The notes below the pieces were generated by a model, which was not told where the DNA came from, searched no databases, and saw only the letters and a list, made by a program, of their open reading frames with translations. From Lentzea californiensis (lineage in GTDB: Bacteria > Actinomycetota > Actinomycetes > Mycobacteriales > Pseudonocardiaceae), in assembly GCF_024648825.1 (NCBI RefSeq), contig NZ_JANBBE010000001.1:248001-312000 (forward strand): 64,000 nt of DNA, read 5' to 3'. Position 1 is the stretch's first letter. Every line of letters starts with the position of its first letter. This document shows positions 52,828-62,502 of this stretch, one piece after another. A program made the position numbers and the translations under genes.

Positions 52828-53906
52828 TTCTTCCGACTCTCTCCGCGATCGGCCGCGCAGCGTTCGACGAGCGCGACCAGGTGGTCGTTGACGAGATCAG
52901 CCTGCTCCATCATCACCATGTGCCCGGCACCGGGGGCCCGCACCAGGGTGGCGTGCGGCATCTCCTCGGCCATCCGCTCGGCGTGCGAGAACGGCGTGAG
53001 TTTGTCCGCGTCACCGCTCAGGATCAGCACCTCGCAGTGCCTCAGGCCGGCCAGCGCCTTGTAGCGGTCGTGCGTGCCGAGGGTCTCCAGGAACTCGGTG
53101 AGGACCTTCACCGTCGTCCCGTTGATCATCTGCTCCATGAGGTCCACAAGGGACGGTGCGACCTTGCGGTCGCCGAACGCCAGTGCGCGGATGCCACTCC
53201 ACGTCAGGGTTTTCGTGCCCTTGCGGACCCACTCGACGAAACCCGGCTGGATGCCCGCGAGCCTGCCCACGCCGAGCGTCACCGGGTTGTACCGCGACAG
53301 CACGGACTTCGGCAGCCCCGCGCCGCCCACGGCGCCGGCCGCGGTGCCGATCAACGCGATGCCGCGCACCCGGTCCTCGAAGAGCTCGGGGTGCTTCTCG
53401 GCCAGCGCCATGATCGTCATGCCGCCCATGGAGTGGCCGACGAGCACCAGCGGACCTTCCGGCACGACCGCGCGGATCACCGAGTCGAGGTCGAGCGCGA
53501 GCTGGTCGATCGTGCTGTTCTCGGCGGAGGACTTCCCGGAGCGGCCGTGGCCGCGCTGGTCGTAGAGCACCTGGTGGACGCGGGGATCGATCAGCTCGGC
53601 GAGGTCGCGGCGCTGGAAGTGGAAGCAGCGGCGGTCCAGCGCGAACCCGTGCACCAGCACGACGGTGATGTCCGGCTCGCCGCCGTCCGCCGGGTCGACC
53701 TCCTCGACGGAGATCGGCACGCCGTCCTCGGCTGCCACCGTCGACTCGCGATCGGGCCTCAGCTGGCCTAACGGCTCGTCGGCGAGGCTGTCCGTCGCGT
53801 TCTTGCGCTGGTGCGAGACCTTCGCGGTCTGCGCCACGGCCGCACCGGCGACGACGGCGCCGACCGCACCACCGACCCACCCGACGACCTTCCACACCGG
53901 CTTCAC
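52809..53906 (-). CDS. Alpha/beta-fold hydrolase
   Basis: GTG at 53906 (VKPVWKVVGWVGGAVGAVVAG) gives 365 residues. It has one N-terminal membrane anchor, then the hydrolase core: VVLVHGFALDRR, YDQRGHGRSGKS, nucleophile elbow VLVGHSMGGMTIMALA, Asp in LSGDADKLTPFSHA and His in APGAGHMVMMEQ. The catalytic triad is complete. The stop of alr overlaps its start in a GTGA. From memory, hydrolases of this kind occur between alr and tsaE in actinobacteria. Substrate unknown. Confidence 0.88.
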   Translation of the reverse strand: MKPVWKVVGWVGGAVGAVVAGAAVAQTAKVSHQRKNATDSLADEPLGQLRPDRESTVAAEDGVPISVEEVDPADGGEPDITVVLVHGFALDRRCFHFQRRDLAELIDPRVHQVLYDQRGHGRSGKSSAENSTIDQLALDLDSVIRAVVPEGPLVLVGHSMGGMTIMALAEKHPELFEDRVRGIALIGTAAGAVGGAGLPKSVLSRYNPVTLGVGRLAGIQPGFVEWVRKGTKTLTWSGIRALAFGDRKVAPSLVDLMEQMINGTTVKVLTEFLETLGTHDRYKALAGLRHCEVLILSGDADKLTPFSHAERMAEEMPHATLVRAPGAGHMVMMEQADLVNDHLVALVERCAADRGESRKKWWRRA

Positions 53907-54988
53907 GTGTAGATCCTCCGCACCCGCGGCCGGTACATCCCGCAGACGATCTCGTAGTCGATCGTCCCGGTCAGCTCCGCCCACTCCGTCGCCGTCGGCT
54001 CCCCGCGGCTCCCGTCGCCGAACAGGACGACCTCGGCACCCTCCGCGATCTCGTCGTCCCCGCAGTCCACGACGATCTGGTCCATGCAGACACGGCCGGC
54101 CACCGGGCGGCGCCTCCCGTCCAGGAGCACCTCCATCCGGCCGGAGAGCGCCCTCGGGACACCGTCCGCATACCCGGCCGGCACCAGTGCCAGCGTCGTG
54201 TCCGTCCGCGCTGTCCATGTCATCCCGTAGGAGACCGACTCACCTGCGGGGATACGTTTCGTGAGCGCCACGTGCGACCGGTAGCTCATGGCCGGCCTCA
54301 GGTCGTGATCGGTCGGCACGGGGTTCAGCCCGTATACGGCGATGCCGGGCCTGACGATGTCGAAGTGCAGGTCGGGCCTGGTCAGCAGGGCCGCCGAGTT
54401 GGCGATGTGCCGTTTCGGGTCGAGACCGGCGGCCTTCGCGACCTCGTAGGCGTCGTCGAACCGCTTGGCCTGCAGGTCGATGGACGGGTCGCCGATCTCG
54501 TCCGCGGACGCGAGGTGCGACCAGATGGCGACGACCTCGTGCTGCTTCGCGGCCTCGACGAGCTCGGGCCAGTCGTGGGGCTGGCAGCCGTTGCGGCTCA
54601 GCCCGGTGTCGATCTTGAGGTGGAGCCGCGGCCGTGCGTCGGCCTCCAGCGCTGCCTGCTCGATCCGGCGCAGGCCGGACAGCGACGACACGGACATGTC
54701 CACGTCGGCCGCGAGACCGGCCGCCAGGTCCTCGTCCGGGGTGTCGAGCCAGGCCAGGACCGGGGCCTGGATGCCCGCCGAACGCAACGCGAGGGCTTCC
54801 TGCGTCGAGCACGAACCGAGCCAGGTGGCACCGGCTTCGAGGGCGGCGCGGGCGACCTGCACCGCTCCATGGCCGTAGCCGTCCGCCTTGACGACGGCCA
54901 TCGTCTCGGAGGCAGGGGCGAGACCGGCGAGCAGGGCGACGTTGTGCCGCAGCGCGCCTAGGTCGACGACAACTTCTGAACGGGCCAT
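53903..54988 (-). CDS. alr: Alanine racemase
   Basis: The 361-residue PLP enzyme makes D-Ala for peptidoglycan. The start at 54988 (MARSEVVVDLGALRHNVALL) is preferred over one 16 codons upstream. The PLP Lys is in VVKADGYGHGAVQV, and the partner Tyr in SVSYGMTWTART; CMDQIVVDCGDD and the C-terminal Y-E-I-V-C-G-M-Y-R-P-R-V segment match the family. It sits between nnr and the hydrolase, coupled by overlap to the latter. Confidence 0.96.
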   Translation of the reverse strand: MARSEVVVDLGALRHNVALLAGLAPASETMAVVKADGYGHGAVQVARAALEAGATWLGSCSTQEALALRSAGIQAPVLAWLDTPDEDLAAGLAADVDMSVSSLSGLRRIEQAALEADARPRLHLKIDTGLSRNGCQPHDWPELVEAAKQHEVVAIWSHLASADEIGDPSIDLQAKRFDDAYEVAKAAGLDPKRHIANSAALLTRPDLHFDIVRPGIAVYGLNPVPTDHDLRPAMSYRSHVALTKRIPAGESVSYGMTWTARTDTTLALVPAGYADGVPRALSGRMEVLLDGRRRPVAGRVCMDQIVVDCGDDEIAEGAEVVLFGDGSRGEPTATEWAELTGTIDYEIVCGMYRPRVRRIYT

Positions 54989-55025
54989 AACCTGTTCATC
55001 GTGCCATGACAGCCGGGAACAGGGA

Positions 55026-56411
55026 CTATGGCGCAACTCGCAGCGCGCGGATCGCCGCCGGGATCGCTTCCATCAGACCTGAGGCGGGCAACGGCGCCCC
55101 GTCCGCTCCCAGTTCGGCCGCCAGCACGTGCGCGTACGCCGCGTAACCCGCTGCCAGGAACGGGTCCAGGCCTGCGGCCAGCAGGGCGCCGATGATGCCG
55201 GACAGGACGTCGCCCGACCCTGCCGTCGCCGGCCAGGACGACGTCGCCGAGTTGACCAGCGCCCGTCCGTCCGGCGCCGCCACGACGGTCCGATGGCCCT
55301 TGAGCAGCACCACGGCGTTGAACCGCTGCGCGGCCTTCCTGGCCGCCGCGACGCGATCCGCGCCGACCGGGCCGGCCAGGCGTTCGAACTCGCGGTCGTG
55401 CGGGGTCAGCACGAGGGCGGCGTCGGGGTCGCGGGCGTCCCAGAGCGACGGGGCCGAGGCGAGCAGCGTGATGGCGTCCGCGTCGGCGATCACCGGCACA
55501 CCGGCGTCGAGCACCGACCGCAGGACGTCCGCGGACGAGCTGCCGGTGCCCATGCCGGGGCCGGCGACCCAGGCCTGGACGCGGCCGGCGTCGGTGATCG
55601 AGCCGGTGCAGATCGCCTCGGGCCAGCGGGCGCGGATGGCGTCGGCGGCCGGACCGGCGTAGCGGACCATGCCCGAGGTCGCGAGCACGGCGGCGCCGGT
55701 CGACAGCACCGCGGCACCGGGATAGGTGGTGCTGCCGGCCGCCACTCCCGTGACGCCCTGGGTGTACTTGTCGTCGGACGGGCCCGGCACCGGCCAGGCG
55801 ACGTCCGCGCGGTCGAGCAGCACGAAGTCGGGGTCGACCGGCCGCAGGCCGATGTCGACCAGGTGCACGTCACCGCAGTCCGCCAGCGCGTGCACCGGCT
55901 TCAGGCAGCCGAACGTGACGGTGGTGTGCGCCTTCACGTGCGGGCCGGAGATCTCGCCGGTGTCCGGGTCGATGCCGGACGGCAGGTCCACCGCGAGGAC
56001 CGGGACCTCGACGCTCTCGACCAGAGCGGCGGCGGCCGGGCGCAACGGGCCGCGCGCGGACAGGCCGACGATGCCGTCGATCACGAGATCAGGGGTGCCG
56101 ACGTCGGCGACGATCCGGCCGCCCGCTCGACGGAACGCGGCGAGGCCTTCGGCGTGGGCCTTCTCCGGAGACAGGAGCACGGCGGACACCGCGGCCCCGC
56201 GTCGGCGCAGGAAGTAGCCGGCCCACAGGGCGTCGCCGCCGTTGTTGCCCGCACCCACGAGCAACGTCACCCGGCGGCGGCCCTGCAGGAGCCTGAGGGC
56301 GTGGGTGGCCACACCGAACGCGGCCTTGCGCATCAGTGAGCCCGGCGGGACGACCGCCATGAGCTCCTCTTCAGCGGACTTGACGCGTTCGGTGTGCCAG
56401 ACGCCTCTCAC
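55026..56411 (-). CDS. nnr: Bifunctional NAD(P)HX epimerase/dehydratase
   Basis: The 461-residue protein starts MRGVWHTERVKSAEEEL. The N-terminal YjeF epimerase domain (TLLVGAGNNGGDALWAGYFL, VDLPSGIDPDTGEIS) is followed by the ADP-dependent dehydratase domain (KYTQGVTGVAAGSTTYPGAAVLST, LTPHDREFERL, ATAGSGDVLSGIIGALLA). It repairs hydrated NADH and NADPH. It is one base from the glmS stop and 37 bp from alr, in the order alr-nnr-glmS. Confidence 0.94.
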   Translation of the reverse strand: MRGVWHTERVKSAEEELMAVVPPGSLMRKAAFGVATHALRLLQGRRRVTLLVGAGNNGGDALWAGYFLRRRGAAVSAVLLSPEKAHAEGLAAFRRAGGRIVADVGTPDLVIDGIVGLSARGPLRPAAAALVESVEVPVLAVDLPSGIDPDTGEISGPHVKAHTTVTFGCLKPVHALADCGDVHLVDIGLRPVDPDFVLLDRADVAWPVPGPSDDKYTQGVTGVAAGSTTYPGAAVLSTGAAVLATSGMVRYAGPAADAIRARWPEAICTGSITDAGRVQAWVAGPGMGTGSSSADVLRSVLDAGVPVIADADAITLLASAPSLWDARDPDAALVLTPHDREFERLAGPVGADRVAAARKAAQRFNAVVLLKGHRTVVAAPDGRALVNSATSSWPATAGSGDVLSGIIGALLAAGLDPFLAAGYAAYAHVLAAELGADGAPLPASGLMEAIPAAIRALRVAP

Positions 56412-58271
56412 TCACTCGACGGTAACGGACTTCGCCAGGTTGCGAGGCTTGTCCACGTCGTAGCCGCGGGCGGACGCGATCTCGGCCGCGAGGATCTGCA
56501 GCGGCACCGTCGAGATGAGCGGCTGCAGCAGCGTCGGGACGGCCGGGATCTCGATCAGGTGGTCGGCGAACGGGCGCACGGTCTCGTCGCCCTCCTCCGC
56601 GATCACGATCGTGCGGGCGCCGCGGGCCTGGATCTCGCTGATGTTCGACACCAGCTTCGAGTGCAGGACGGCACGGCCCTTCGGTGACGGCATGACCACG
56701 ACGACCGGGAGGTTCTCCTCGATCAGCGCGATCGGACCGTGCTTGAGCTCGCCGGCCGCGAAGCCCTCGGCGTGCATGTAGGCGAGCTCCTTGAGCTTGA
56801 GCGCGCCTTCCAGGGCCACCGGGTAGCCGACGTGACGGCCGAGGAACAGCACCGCCTTCGAGTCGGCGAGCTCACGGCCCAGTGCACGGACCTGCTCGGC
56901 CGTGCCGAGCACGCGCCGCACGGCCTCGGGCATGGCCTCCAGCTCGTGGAACTCGCGGGCGACCTCGTCCGGGTACTTGGTGCCGCGCGCCTGTGCCAGG
57001 GCCAGGCCCACCAGGTAGTTCGCGGCGATCTGGGCGAGGAACGCCTTCGTCGACGCGACACCGATCTCCGGCCCGGCGTGCGTGTAGAGCACGGCGTCGG
57101 ACTCGCGTGGGATCTGCGCGCCGTTGGTGTTGCAGACGGCCAGGACGCGGGCCTTCTGCGCGCGTGCGTGACGCACTGCCTCCAGCGTGTCCGCGGTCTC
57201 GCCGGACTGCGAGACGGCGACGACGAGCGTGTCGCGGTCGAGCACCGGGTCGCGGTAGCGGAACTCGGAGGCCAGCTCGACCTCGACGGGCAGGCGGGTC
57301 CAGTGCTCGATCGCGTACTTCGCGACGAGGCCGGAGTGGTACGCGCTGCCGCAGGCGATGACGAAGACCTTGTCGACGTCGCGCAGGTCCTGGTCGGAGA
57401 GGCGCTGCTCGTCGAGGACGATCCGGCCGTTCGCGAAGTGGCCGCGCAGCGTGTTCGCCAGCGCCTCCGGCTGCTCCTCGATCTCCTTGAGCATGAAGTA
57501 CTCGTGGCCGCCCTTCTCGGCGGCGCTGAGGTCCCAGTTGACCGTGAACGGCTTGGCCTCGGCGACCTCGCCGTCGAAGTCGGTGACCTCGTAGCCGGAG
57601 CGGCTCAGCACGACCATCTGGTCCTGGCCCAGCTCGACGGCTTCCTTGGTGTGCGCGATGAACGCGGCCACGTCGCTCGCGACGAAGTACTCGTTCTCGC
57701 CCACGCCGACGACCAGCGGCGAGTTGCGGCGCGCGGCGACGACCTGGTCGGGCTCGTCGGCGTGCGTGATCACGAGCGTGAAAGCGCCCTCGAGCCGGCG
57801 GGCGATCTTGCGCACGCTGGCGGGCAGGTCGCCCTTCGTGTCGCCCTCGGCGTAGGCGAACGCCACGAGGTGCGCGACCGTCTCGGTGTCCGTGTCGGAC
57901 GCCATCTCGACGCCGAGGCCCTCGAGTTCGGCGCGCAGCGCGAGGAAGTTCTCGATGATGCCGTTGTGCACCACGGCGACACGGTTGGTCGTGTCGCGGT
58001 GCGGGTGCGAGTTCTTGTCGATCGGCGCACCGTGCGTCGCCCACCGGGTGTGGCCCATGCCGACGGTGCCCGCGAAGTTCTCGCGACCCACCTCGTCGAG
58101 CCTCGTCTCCAGGTTCTGCAGCCGTCCGGCCTTGCGTTCGACGGCGAGGTCGTCGCCTGTCACGACCGCGACGCCCGCTGAGTCGTAACCCCGGTATTCG
58201 AGGCGCCTCAGCCCGTCCAGCACGACGTCGAGCGCCGACTGGTGACCCACGTATCCCACGATTCCGCACAC
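56412..58271 (-). CDS. glmS: Glutamine-fructose-6-phosphate aminotransferase (isomerising)
   Basis: The 619-residue enzyme makes glucosamine-6-phosphate, the first step to UDP-GlcNAc. Cys2 of MCGIVGYVGHQSAL is the glutaminase nucleophile. RLEYRGYDSAGVAVV and MGHTRWATHGAP match class II amidotransferases. Two SIS domains follow (ACGSAYHSGLVAKY, VSQSGETADTLEAVR, and GRHVGYPVALEGALKLKELAYMHAEG). The end, KPRNLAKSVTVE, is standard. Its ATG is divergent from the hydrolase gene on the plus strand. Confidence 0.97.
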   Translation of the reverse strand: MCGIVGYVGHQSALDVVLDGLRRLEYRGYDSAGVAVVTGDDLAVERKAGRLQNLETRLDEVGRENFAGTVGMGHTRWATHGAPIDKNSHPHRDTTNRVAVVHNGIIENFLALRAELEGLGVEMASDTDTETVAHLVAFAYAEGDTKGDLPASVRKIARRLEGAFTLVITHADEPDQVVAARRNSPLVVGVGENEYFVASDVAAFIAHTKEAVELGQDQMVVLSRSGYEVTDFDGEVAEAKPFTVNWDLSAAEKGGHEYFMLKEIEEQPEALANTLRGHFANGRIVLDEQRLSDQDLRDVDKVFVIACGSAYHSGLVAKYAIEHWTRLPVEVELASEFRYRDPVLDRDTLVVAVSQSGETADTLEAVRHARAQKARVLAVCNTNGAQIPRESDAVLYTHAGPEIGVASTKAFLAQIAANYLVGLALAQARGTKYPDEVAREFHELEAMPEAVRRVLGTAEQVRALGRELADSKAVLFLGRHVGYPVALEGALKLKELAYMHAEGFAAGELKHGPIALIEENLPVVVVMPSPKGRAVLHSKLVSNISEIQARGARTIVIAEEGDETVRPFADHLIEIPAVPTLLQPLISTVPLQILAAEIASARGYDVDKPRNLAKSVTVE

Positions 58272-58405
58272 GGGAAACAGACTAGCTAGACCACGCCGCT
58301 AACCCTAATGAGTGAGAGCGCTCTGTTTGCGCTGGTCAAACCCACGTGTGGTGTAGACCAATCTCAGGTGTGGTGCGGACGACAGGATCGACTACGGTTC
58401 ACCAC

Positions 58406-59242
58406 ATGGCTCGCCGCGTGATCACGCTGACCGCGAAACAGGCCCTCGAGCAGCTCAGCAGGCCCGGCCCGCACCCCGTGCTGCGCGGCGACCTCGCGCT
58501 CGTCGGCCTGCCGGGCGTGATCTTCACGCCCGAGTCCGGCCTCGGTCTGCCCGCCCTCGCGTTCGGACACGGCTGGATGCAGCCCGTACGGCGCTACCAC
58601 GGCCTTTTGCGGCACCTGGCCTCCTGGGGCGTGGTCGCCGCGGCACCGGCCGTGGAGCGCGGCCCGCTGCTGTCGTCACGGGTGCTGGCGGCGAACCTGC
58701 TGACCACTTTGGACATCTGCACCGGAGTGCGGCTCGGCACCGGCGAGATCAGCGTCGACCCGGCCCGGCTCGCACTGGCCGGACACTCGATGGGCGGCGG
58801 CGCGGCCGTGCTGGCAGCGTCCACGGCGGACAGGGTCCGGGCCGTTGTGACTTTGGCCGCAACGGAGACGCGTCCCTCGGCACTGGACGCGGCCCGCGAG
58901 GTCCGCGCGCCCGGCCTGCACCTCGCGGCGGGCGAGGACCGCATCGCACCACCCGTCGGCCACGCTGAGGCGATCGCGTCCGCGTGGGGCGGCCCCGTGC
59001 AACTGCGGCTGCTGCCCAAGGCCTCGCACCTCGGCTTCACCGAGGGCCGGCACTGGAGCGAGCTCATGCTGGACGGCAGCGCCGAGCGCGGGGCGCAGAA
59101 GCTCGGCCGCGCGTTCGTGACGGCGTTCATGCTGCGCGTGCTGACCGGCGACCGGGCCTACGACGACCTGCTCGACAGCGACCTGAAGAACGCGAACCTC
59201 GTGTTCCAGCGGGAAGCCCTGCCCCGCCAACACGCTGTTTAA
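58406..59242 (+). CDS. Alpha/beta-hydrolase, dienelactone-hydrolase-like
   Basis: ATG at 58406 (MARRVITLTAKQALEQLSRP) gives 278 residues; an earlier in-frame GTG lacks a ribosome site. Motifs are FGHGWMQPVRRYHGLLRHLAS (oxyanion-hole region) and LALAGHSMGGGAAVLAAS (nucleophile). The Asp is in LHLAAGEDRIAPP, and the His in PKASHLGFTEGRHW. The triad is intact. It resembles the plasmid-type/DLH-like hydrolases such as M. tuberculosis Rv3438 by position, an inference from gene order. It ends just before the long hairpin. Confidence 0.82.
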   Translation: MARRVITLTAKQALEQLSRPGPHPVLRGDLALVGLPGVIFTPESGLGLPALAFGHGWMQPVRRYHGLLRHLASWGVVAAAPAVERGPLLSSRVLAANLLTTLDICTGVRLGTGEISVDPARLALAGHSMGGGAAVLAASTADRVRAVVTLAATETRPSALDAAREVRAPGLHLAAGEDRIAPPVGHAEAIASAWGGPVQLRLLPKASHLGFTEGRHWSELMLDGSAERGAQKLGRAFVTAFMLRVLTGDRAYDDLLDSDLKNANLVFQREALPRQHAV

Positions 59243-59297
59243 CGCACGCGGGGACCTTTCGTACTGCATGTGAGTACGAAAGGTCCCCGCGTGCGTT
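59241..59297. repeat. Long inverted-repeat hairpin, copy 2 of 2
   Basis: A perfect 25-bp stem (59241-59265 with 59273-59297), 7-base loop. The left arm is identical to 54-78 of the window over 25 bases, and the core GCACGCGGGGACCTTTCGTAC is shared on both arms. Here it lies between convergent genes (stop at 59242 and stop at 59318), so it should act as a bidirectional terminator. Confidence 0.85.
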
Positions 59298-59317
59298 CAC
59301 CTGAGACTGGCGAACTG

Positions 59318-59755
59318 TCAGCTCAACCAGGTCTGGCCGCTCAGGTCGTCATCGTCGTCCACCGGCGCCGCGCGCCGCGGACGGGCCGGCGGAGGCGGTG
59401 GCACGACCGGGGCCGGAACCACGGGCGGAAGCGGCGGCGGAGTGGGCGCCTGCGGCGGCGGCGCGTAGCCGTCGTCGTCCTCCGGGCCGAACGCCAGTTC
59501 ACCGGCGCCGCGTTCGGGACGGTCCCACTGCGGCTTGCGCGACTGCTGCCGTTCGCCCTGCTCGACGAGGTTCTGGGCGCTCTTCTGAGCGGCCGCGACG
59601 TCCTGCTTGTGCTTTTCCTCGCGAGCCGCGATGTCGGCGGCCACCTTGTCCTGGCTCGCCTTGAGCTCCGCCGAGACCTCGGCGGTGGCACGGCGGGTCT
59701 TGGCGATGTTCTCGTCGAACAACGCCTGGACGCGCGGATCCACTTCCCCGATCAT
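59318..59755 (-). CDS. Coiled-coil protein of a type VII secretion-type cluster
   Basis: ATG at 59755 (MIGEVDPRVQALFDENIAKTRRATA) overlaps the upstream gene's stop as ATGA, giving 145 residues; ATG at 59761 is the alternative. The first 75 residues form a coiled coil (ASQDKVAADIAAREEKHKQDVAAAQKSA). The rest is Pro-rich with acidic tracts and ends DDDDDLSGQTWLS. The coupling and the neighbours suggest a chaperone or co-secreted partner of the large protein. No family recognised. Confidence 0.72.
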   Translation of the reverse strand: MIGEVDPRVQALFDENIAKTRRATAEVSAELKASQDKVAADIAAREEKHKQDVAAAQKSAQNLVEQGERQQSRKPQWDRPERGAGELAFGPEDDDGYAPPPQAPTPPPLPPVVPAPVVPPPPPARPRRAAPVDDDDDLSGQTWLS

Positions 59756-62496
59756 CGCCATGGGTTGGCGGCCTCTCCTCGGTCTTCACCCAGCGTGGTC
59801 TGCATGGCGCTCAGCGGGTTGCTGTTGTCGTCGTCGAACAACGTGCCCGTGGTGCGCCACTGGCTGGCCCCGCGCTCGGAGTCGCCGCCCTGCTGGCCGC
59901 CTGCCCCTCCGCCGGGCATGCCACCGCCCATCATGCCGCCGCCACCCATCATGCCGCCGGAGGCGGCACCGCTCGGCGCCTGGCCACTGCCGTCCTGCAT
60001 GGACGGCAGGTTCGCCGCGCCCGGCTGAGCCGCTTCGGAGGGGTTCGTGGTGAACGAGCCGCCGTTGCTGTCACCCGCGTTCGGGCTGCTCCACGCGCTG
60101 TCGGCGTTCGAGCTGCCGAGCACGGACTCGCTGCCGCCACCCGTGAACGAGACGCCGGACGTCGTCGTGCTGTCCGAGGCCTGGGCGAACTGCGGGTTCT
60201 CCGCGGAGACCCTGGGCTCGCCGAGGCTCGGCATGATGCCGTTGTCCTCGATGTAGCTGCGGGCCGCCGAGTCCTGGAAGCGCTCTGCCACGTTCGGCGC
60301 GGCCTCTCCCGGCGCACTCCAGACCTGCTCACCGGCGGGCGCCGGCATCGGCTGGAACCCGGCCTCGGCGGGCAACGTCGTGACAGCTTCGGCGGGCAAC
60401 GTCGTGACAGCCTCGGCCGGCAGCGTCGTGACGGGCTCCGGGAAGTCGCTCTCCGGGGTGCGCAGGCCGTCCTCCAGCCTGGCGCCGTCGGAGCCGCCAC
60501 CGCCGGGACCGGACTCGGAACCGGGGGTCTGCGCGGCGGGGTTCTCGTCCTCGCCGAAGCTCACGCCGATCTTGTCCGGGGTGCCGTCGCCGTCGTCCGC
60601 GGTCAGGTTGATCTCGCCGGTGTCGGCGTTGACCTCGGCGGTGAAGTTGACGCCGTCCTGCTCGATGTGGATCTTGCCGTCCGCACCGACCTCGACCGGG
60701 ATCGGGTTCGACTCCGAACCGAGCGGACCCGCGGCCGGAGCCGCTCCGCCGCCGGGCGCCGGGGTGCCACCGGGTGCGGGGGCGCCACCGGCGGCGGGAG
60801 TCTGCCCGCCCGCCGTCGGGTTCGAGGCGGTGAGCTGGTTGGCCATGGCGGTGATGGCCTGCGTGCCGTTCTGCCCCATCAGGGCCTTGGCGGCCTCGGG
60901 GTTCTTGCTGAAGTCGAGGTCGTAGGTCTTCGGCTCGCCCTTCGGCGTGTCGATCGTCATCTTCACGTGCCCGTTCGAGTCGGGCTCCGTGACCTTGATC
61001 GTGTTGTCGCCGGCCGTGACCGTGACGGTCTCGAGCTTCTCCTCGGGCTTGGGCTCGTCGGGCTTGCCGTCGCCGTCGAGGTCGTCGGGCTTGCCGTCAC
61101 CGTCGGTGTCACCGGGGACGTCGGGCTTGCCGTCGCCGTCCTTGTCGAGCGGGTTCTCCGGCTTCGGGATCTCCGGCGTGCCGCCGCCACCGCCACCGCT
61201 CGGGCTGCCGCCACCGCTCGGGCTGCCACCGCCACTCGGGCTGCCGCCGCCACCGCCGCCGCCGTCGTTGACCTTCTGGCGGCCGCCGCCCTGGTCGGAG
61301 AACGCCGGGGCGTCGCCGATCGGGCCGAACGTGTCCTTGAACGCGTTCTTCAGGGCCGTGAACATGGCCTTGTAGTCGGCGTCGACACCCGCCTGCACGG
61401 CCTGGCAGTAGCCGTCGAACGCCTTCTTCTTGCCGTCGAACTCCTCGCAGAGCGCCTTCAGCTTCTGCTTGGCCTCGTTGATGATGGATTCCCGCCGGCC
61501 CTTGACCCAGGAGTCCCAGCCGAGACCCGCGAGGACGCCCGACAGGATGCCGCCGGTGAGAGCGCCCACGACACCGCCGACGACCCAGCCGGGCAGGCCG
61601 GAGAGTCCGTCGAGGATGCCCGCGTCGTTCTCGAAGATGTCGCCGTTGGCCTGGCGGATCGCGGTCTCGGCCTCCTCGACCGTCAGACCGCCGCACTTCT
61701 CCGAGTACTGGTCGTGGATCTGCTGCGCGAAGTCCTTGACGTGCTTCTGCATGTTCGTCACGCCGGCGGTGATCGCGCCGGGAGCCGTGCCCGCCTGCTG
61801 CACGAACGTCTTCGAGGCGCCGGCGAACTTGGCCCTGTACTCGCCCGCGGCCTTCGAGGCGGCACCCTCCCAGGAACCGAGCCCGTTCCAGGCGGCGCCC
61901 AGCGCGTTGTCGTGCGCGTCCGCCTTCTTGACGTTCTCGGTGAGCTTGTGCGCGTCTTCGCGGAACTTCGCGAAGTCGATGTCGCGGACCTCGTCGTACT
62001 TGCGGTAGATCTCACCCTGGAGGTCCGGCGCGGCACCACCGTGACCGCACGCCTGCGCGGCCTTCGGGTAGATCGGGACGAACTTCTCGAAGAACCGCAG
62101 TCCGGGGGCGCCGGCGTCGAGCAGGACGTTGCTGTTCGGCACGTCACCCTGCTCGTTCAGCACCTTCTGGGTGGCGCCGAGCTCGCGTTCCTCGCCCGCC
62201 TTCTTGACGAGCTCGTCCGCGTCCTTGCCATCCATGGTGAAGGCCGAGTGCACGGCCTCCTTGCGCATGTTGTTGCTTTCGAGCAGGCCGAACGTCGGCG
62301 CCGCGAGCAGCACACCCACCACGTGGTCGCCCGTGCTCGGGTCGTCCGGGACGTCGACACCGTTCGCCTTGCCGTAGCGCTCGACCTCTTCCTGGGGAGC
62401 GCCGGCGCCGGCGAGGGCGCGCACGAGCTGCTTCTTGGTCTCCGGAGTGACGTTCGGGTCGTCGAGGAGCTTCTTGATCTCGGTCTGATCCGCCAC
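59752..62496 (-). CDS. Large WXG-motif protein, probable type VII secretion substrate
   Basis: The 914-residue protein starts MADQTEIKKLLDDPNVTPETKK. Residues about 150-290 form a helical region with WNGLGSWEGAASKAAGEY, the W-x-G turn of WXG100-type substrates. A hydrophobic stretch (LPGWVVGGVVGALTGGILSG) follows. The middle has SPSGGG repeats and three D-x-D-G-D-G-K-P-D units, similar to calcium-binding type 3 repeats (61050-61150). The C-terminal third is Gly/Pro/Ser-rich, with VTTLPAEA repeats and a final Met/Gly-rich part. Its start lies 6 bp after the small EspC-like gene, its stop overlaps the coiled-coil gene, and all three are on the minus strand. Confidence 0.82.
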   Translation of the reverse strand: MADQTEIKKLLDDPNVTPETKKQLVRALAGAGAPQEEVERYGKANGVDVPDDPSTGDHVVGVLLAAPTFGLLESNNMRKEAVHSAFTMDGKDADELVKKAGEERELGATQKVLNEQGDVPNSNVLLDAGAPGLRFFEKFVPIYPKAAQACGHGGAAPDLQGEIYRKYDEVRDIDFAKFREDAHKLTENVKKADAHDNALGAAWNGLGSWEGAASKAAGEYRAKFAGASKTFVQQAGTAPGAITAGVTNMQKHVKDFAQQIHDQYSEKCGGLTVEEAETAIRQANGDIFENDAGILDGLSGLPGWVVGGVVGALTGGILSGVLAGLGWDSWVKGRRESIINEAKQKLKALCEEFDGKKKAFDGYCQAVQAGVDADYKAMFTALKNAFKDTFGPIGDAPAFSDQGGGRQKVNDGGGGGGGSPSGGGSPSGGGSPSGGGGGGTPEIPKPENPLDKDGDGKPDVPGDTDGDGKPDDLDGDGKPDEPKPEEKLETVTVTAGDNTIKVTEPDSNGHVKMTIDTPKGEPKTYDLDFSKNPEAAKALMGQNGTQAITAMANQLTASNPTAGGQTPAAGGAPAPGGTPAPGGGAAPAAGPLGSESNPIPVEVGADGKIHIEQDGVNFTAEVNADTGEINLTADDGDGTPDKIGVSFGEDENPAAQTPGSESGPGGGGSDGARLEDGLRTPESDFPEPVTTLPAEAVTTLPAEAVTTLPAEAGFQPMPAPAGEQVWSAPGEAAPNVAERFQDSAARSYIEDNGIMPSLGEPRVSAENPQFAQASDSTTTSGVSFTGGGSESVLGSSNADSAWSSPNAGDSNGGSFTTNPSEAAQPGAANLPSMQDGSGQAPSGAASGGMMGGGGMMGGGMPGGGAGGQQGGDSERGASQWRTTGTLFDDDNSNPLSAMQTTLGEDRGEAANPWR
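60362..60433 (-). repeat. 24-bp tandem repeat encoding VTTLPAEA
   Basis: Three in-frame copies of a 24-bp unit (60362-60385, 60386-60409, 60410-60433; the last with two changes) encode the octapeptide VTTLPAEA in the large type VII-type protein. This looks like recent slippage expansion. Confidence 0.8.
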
Positions 62497-62502
62497 GACT
62501 CG

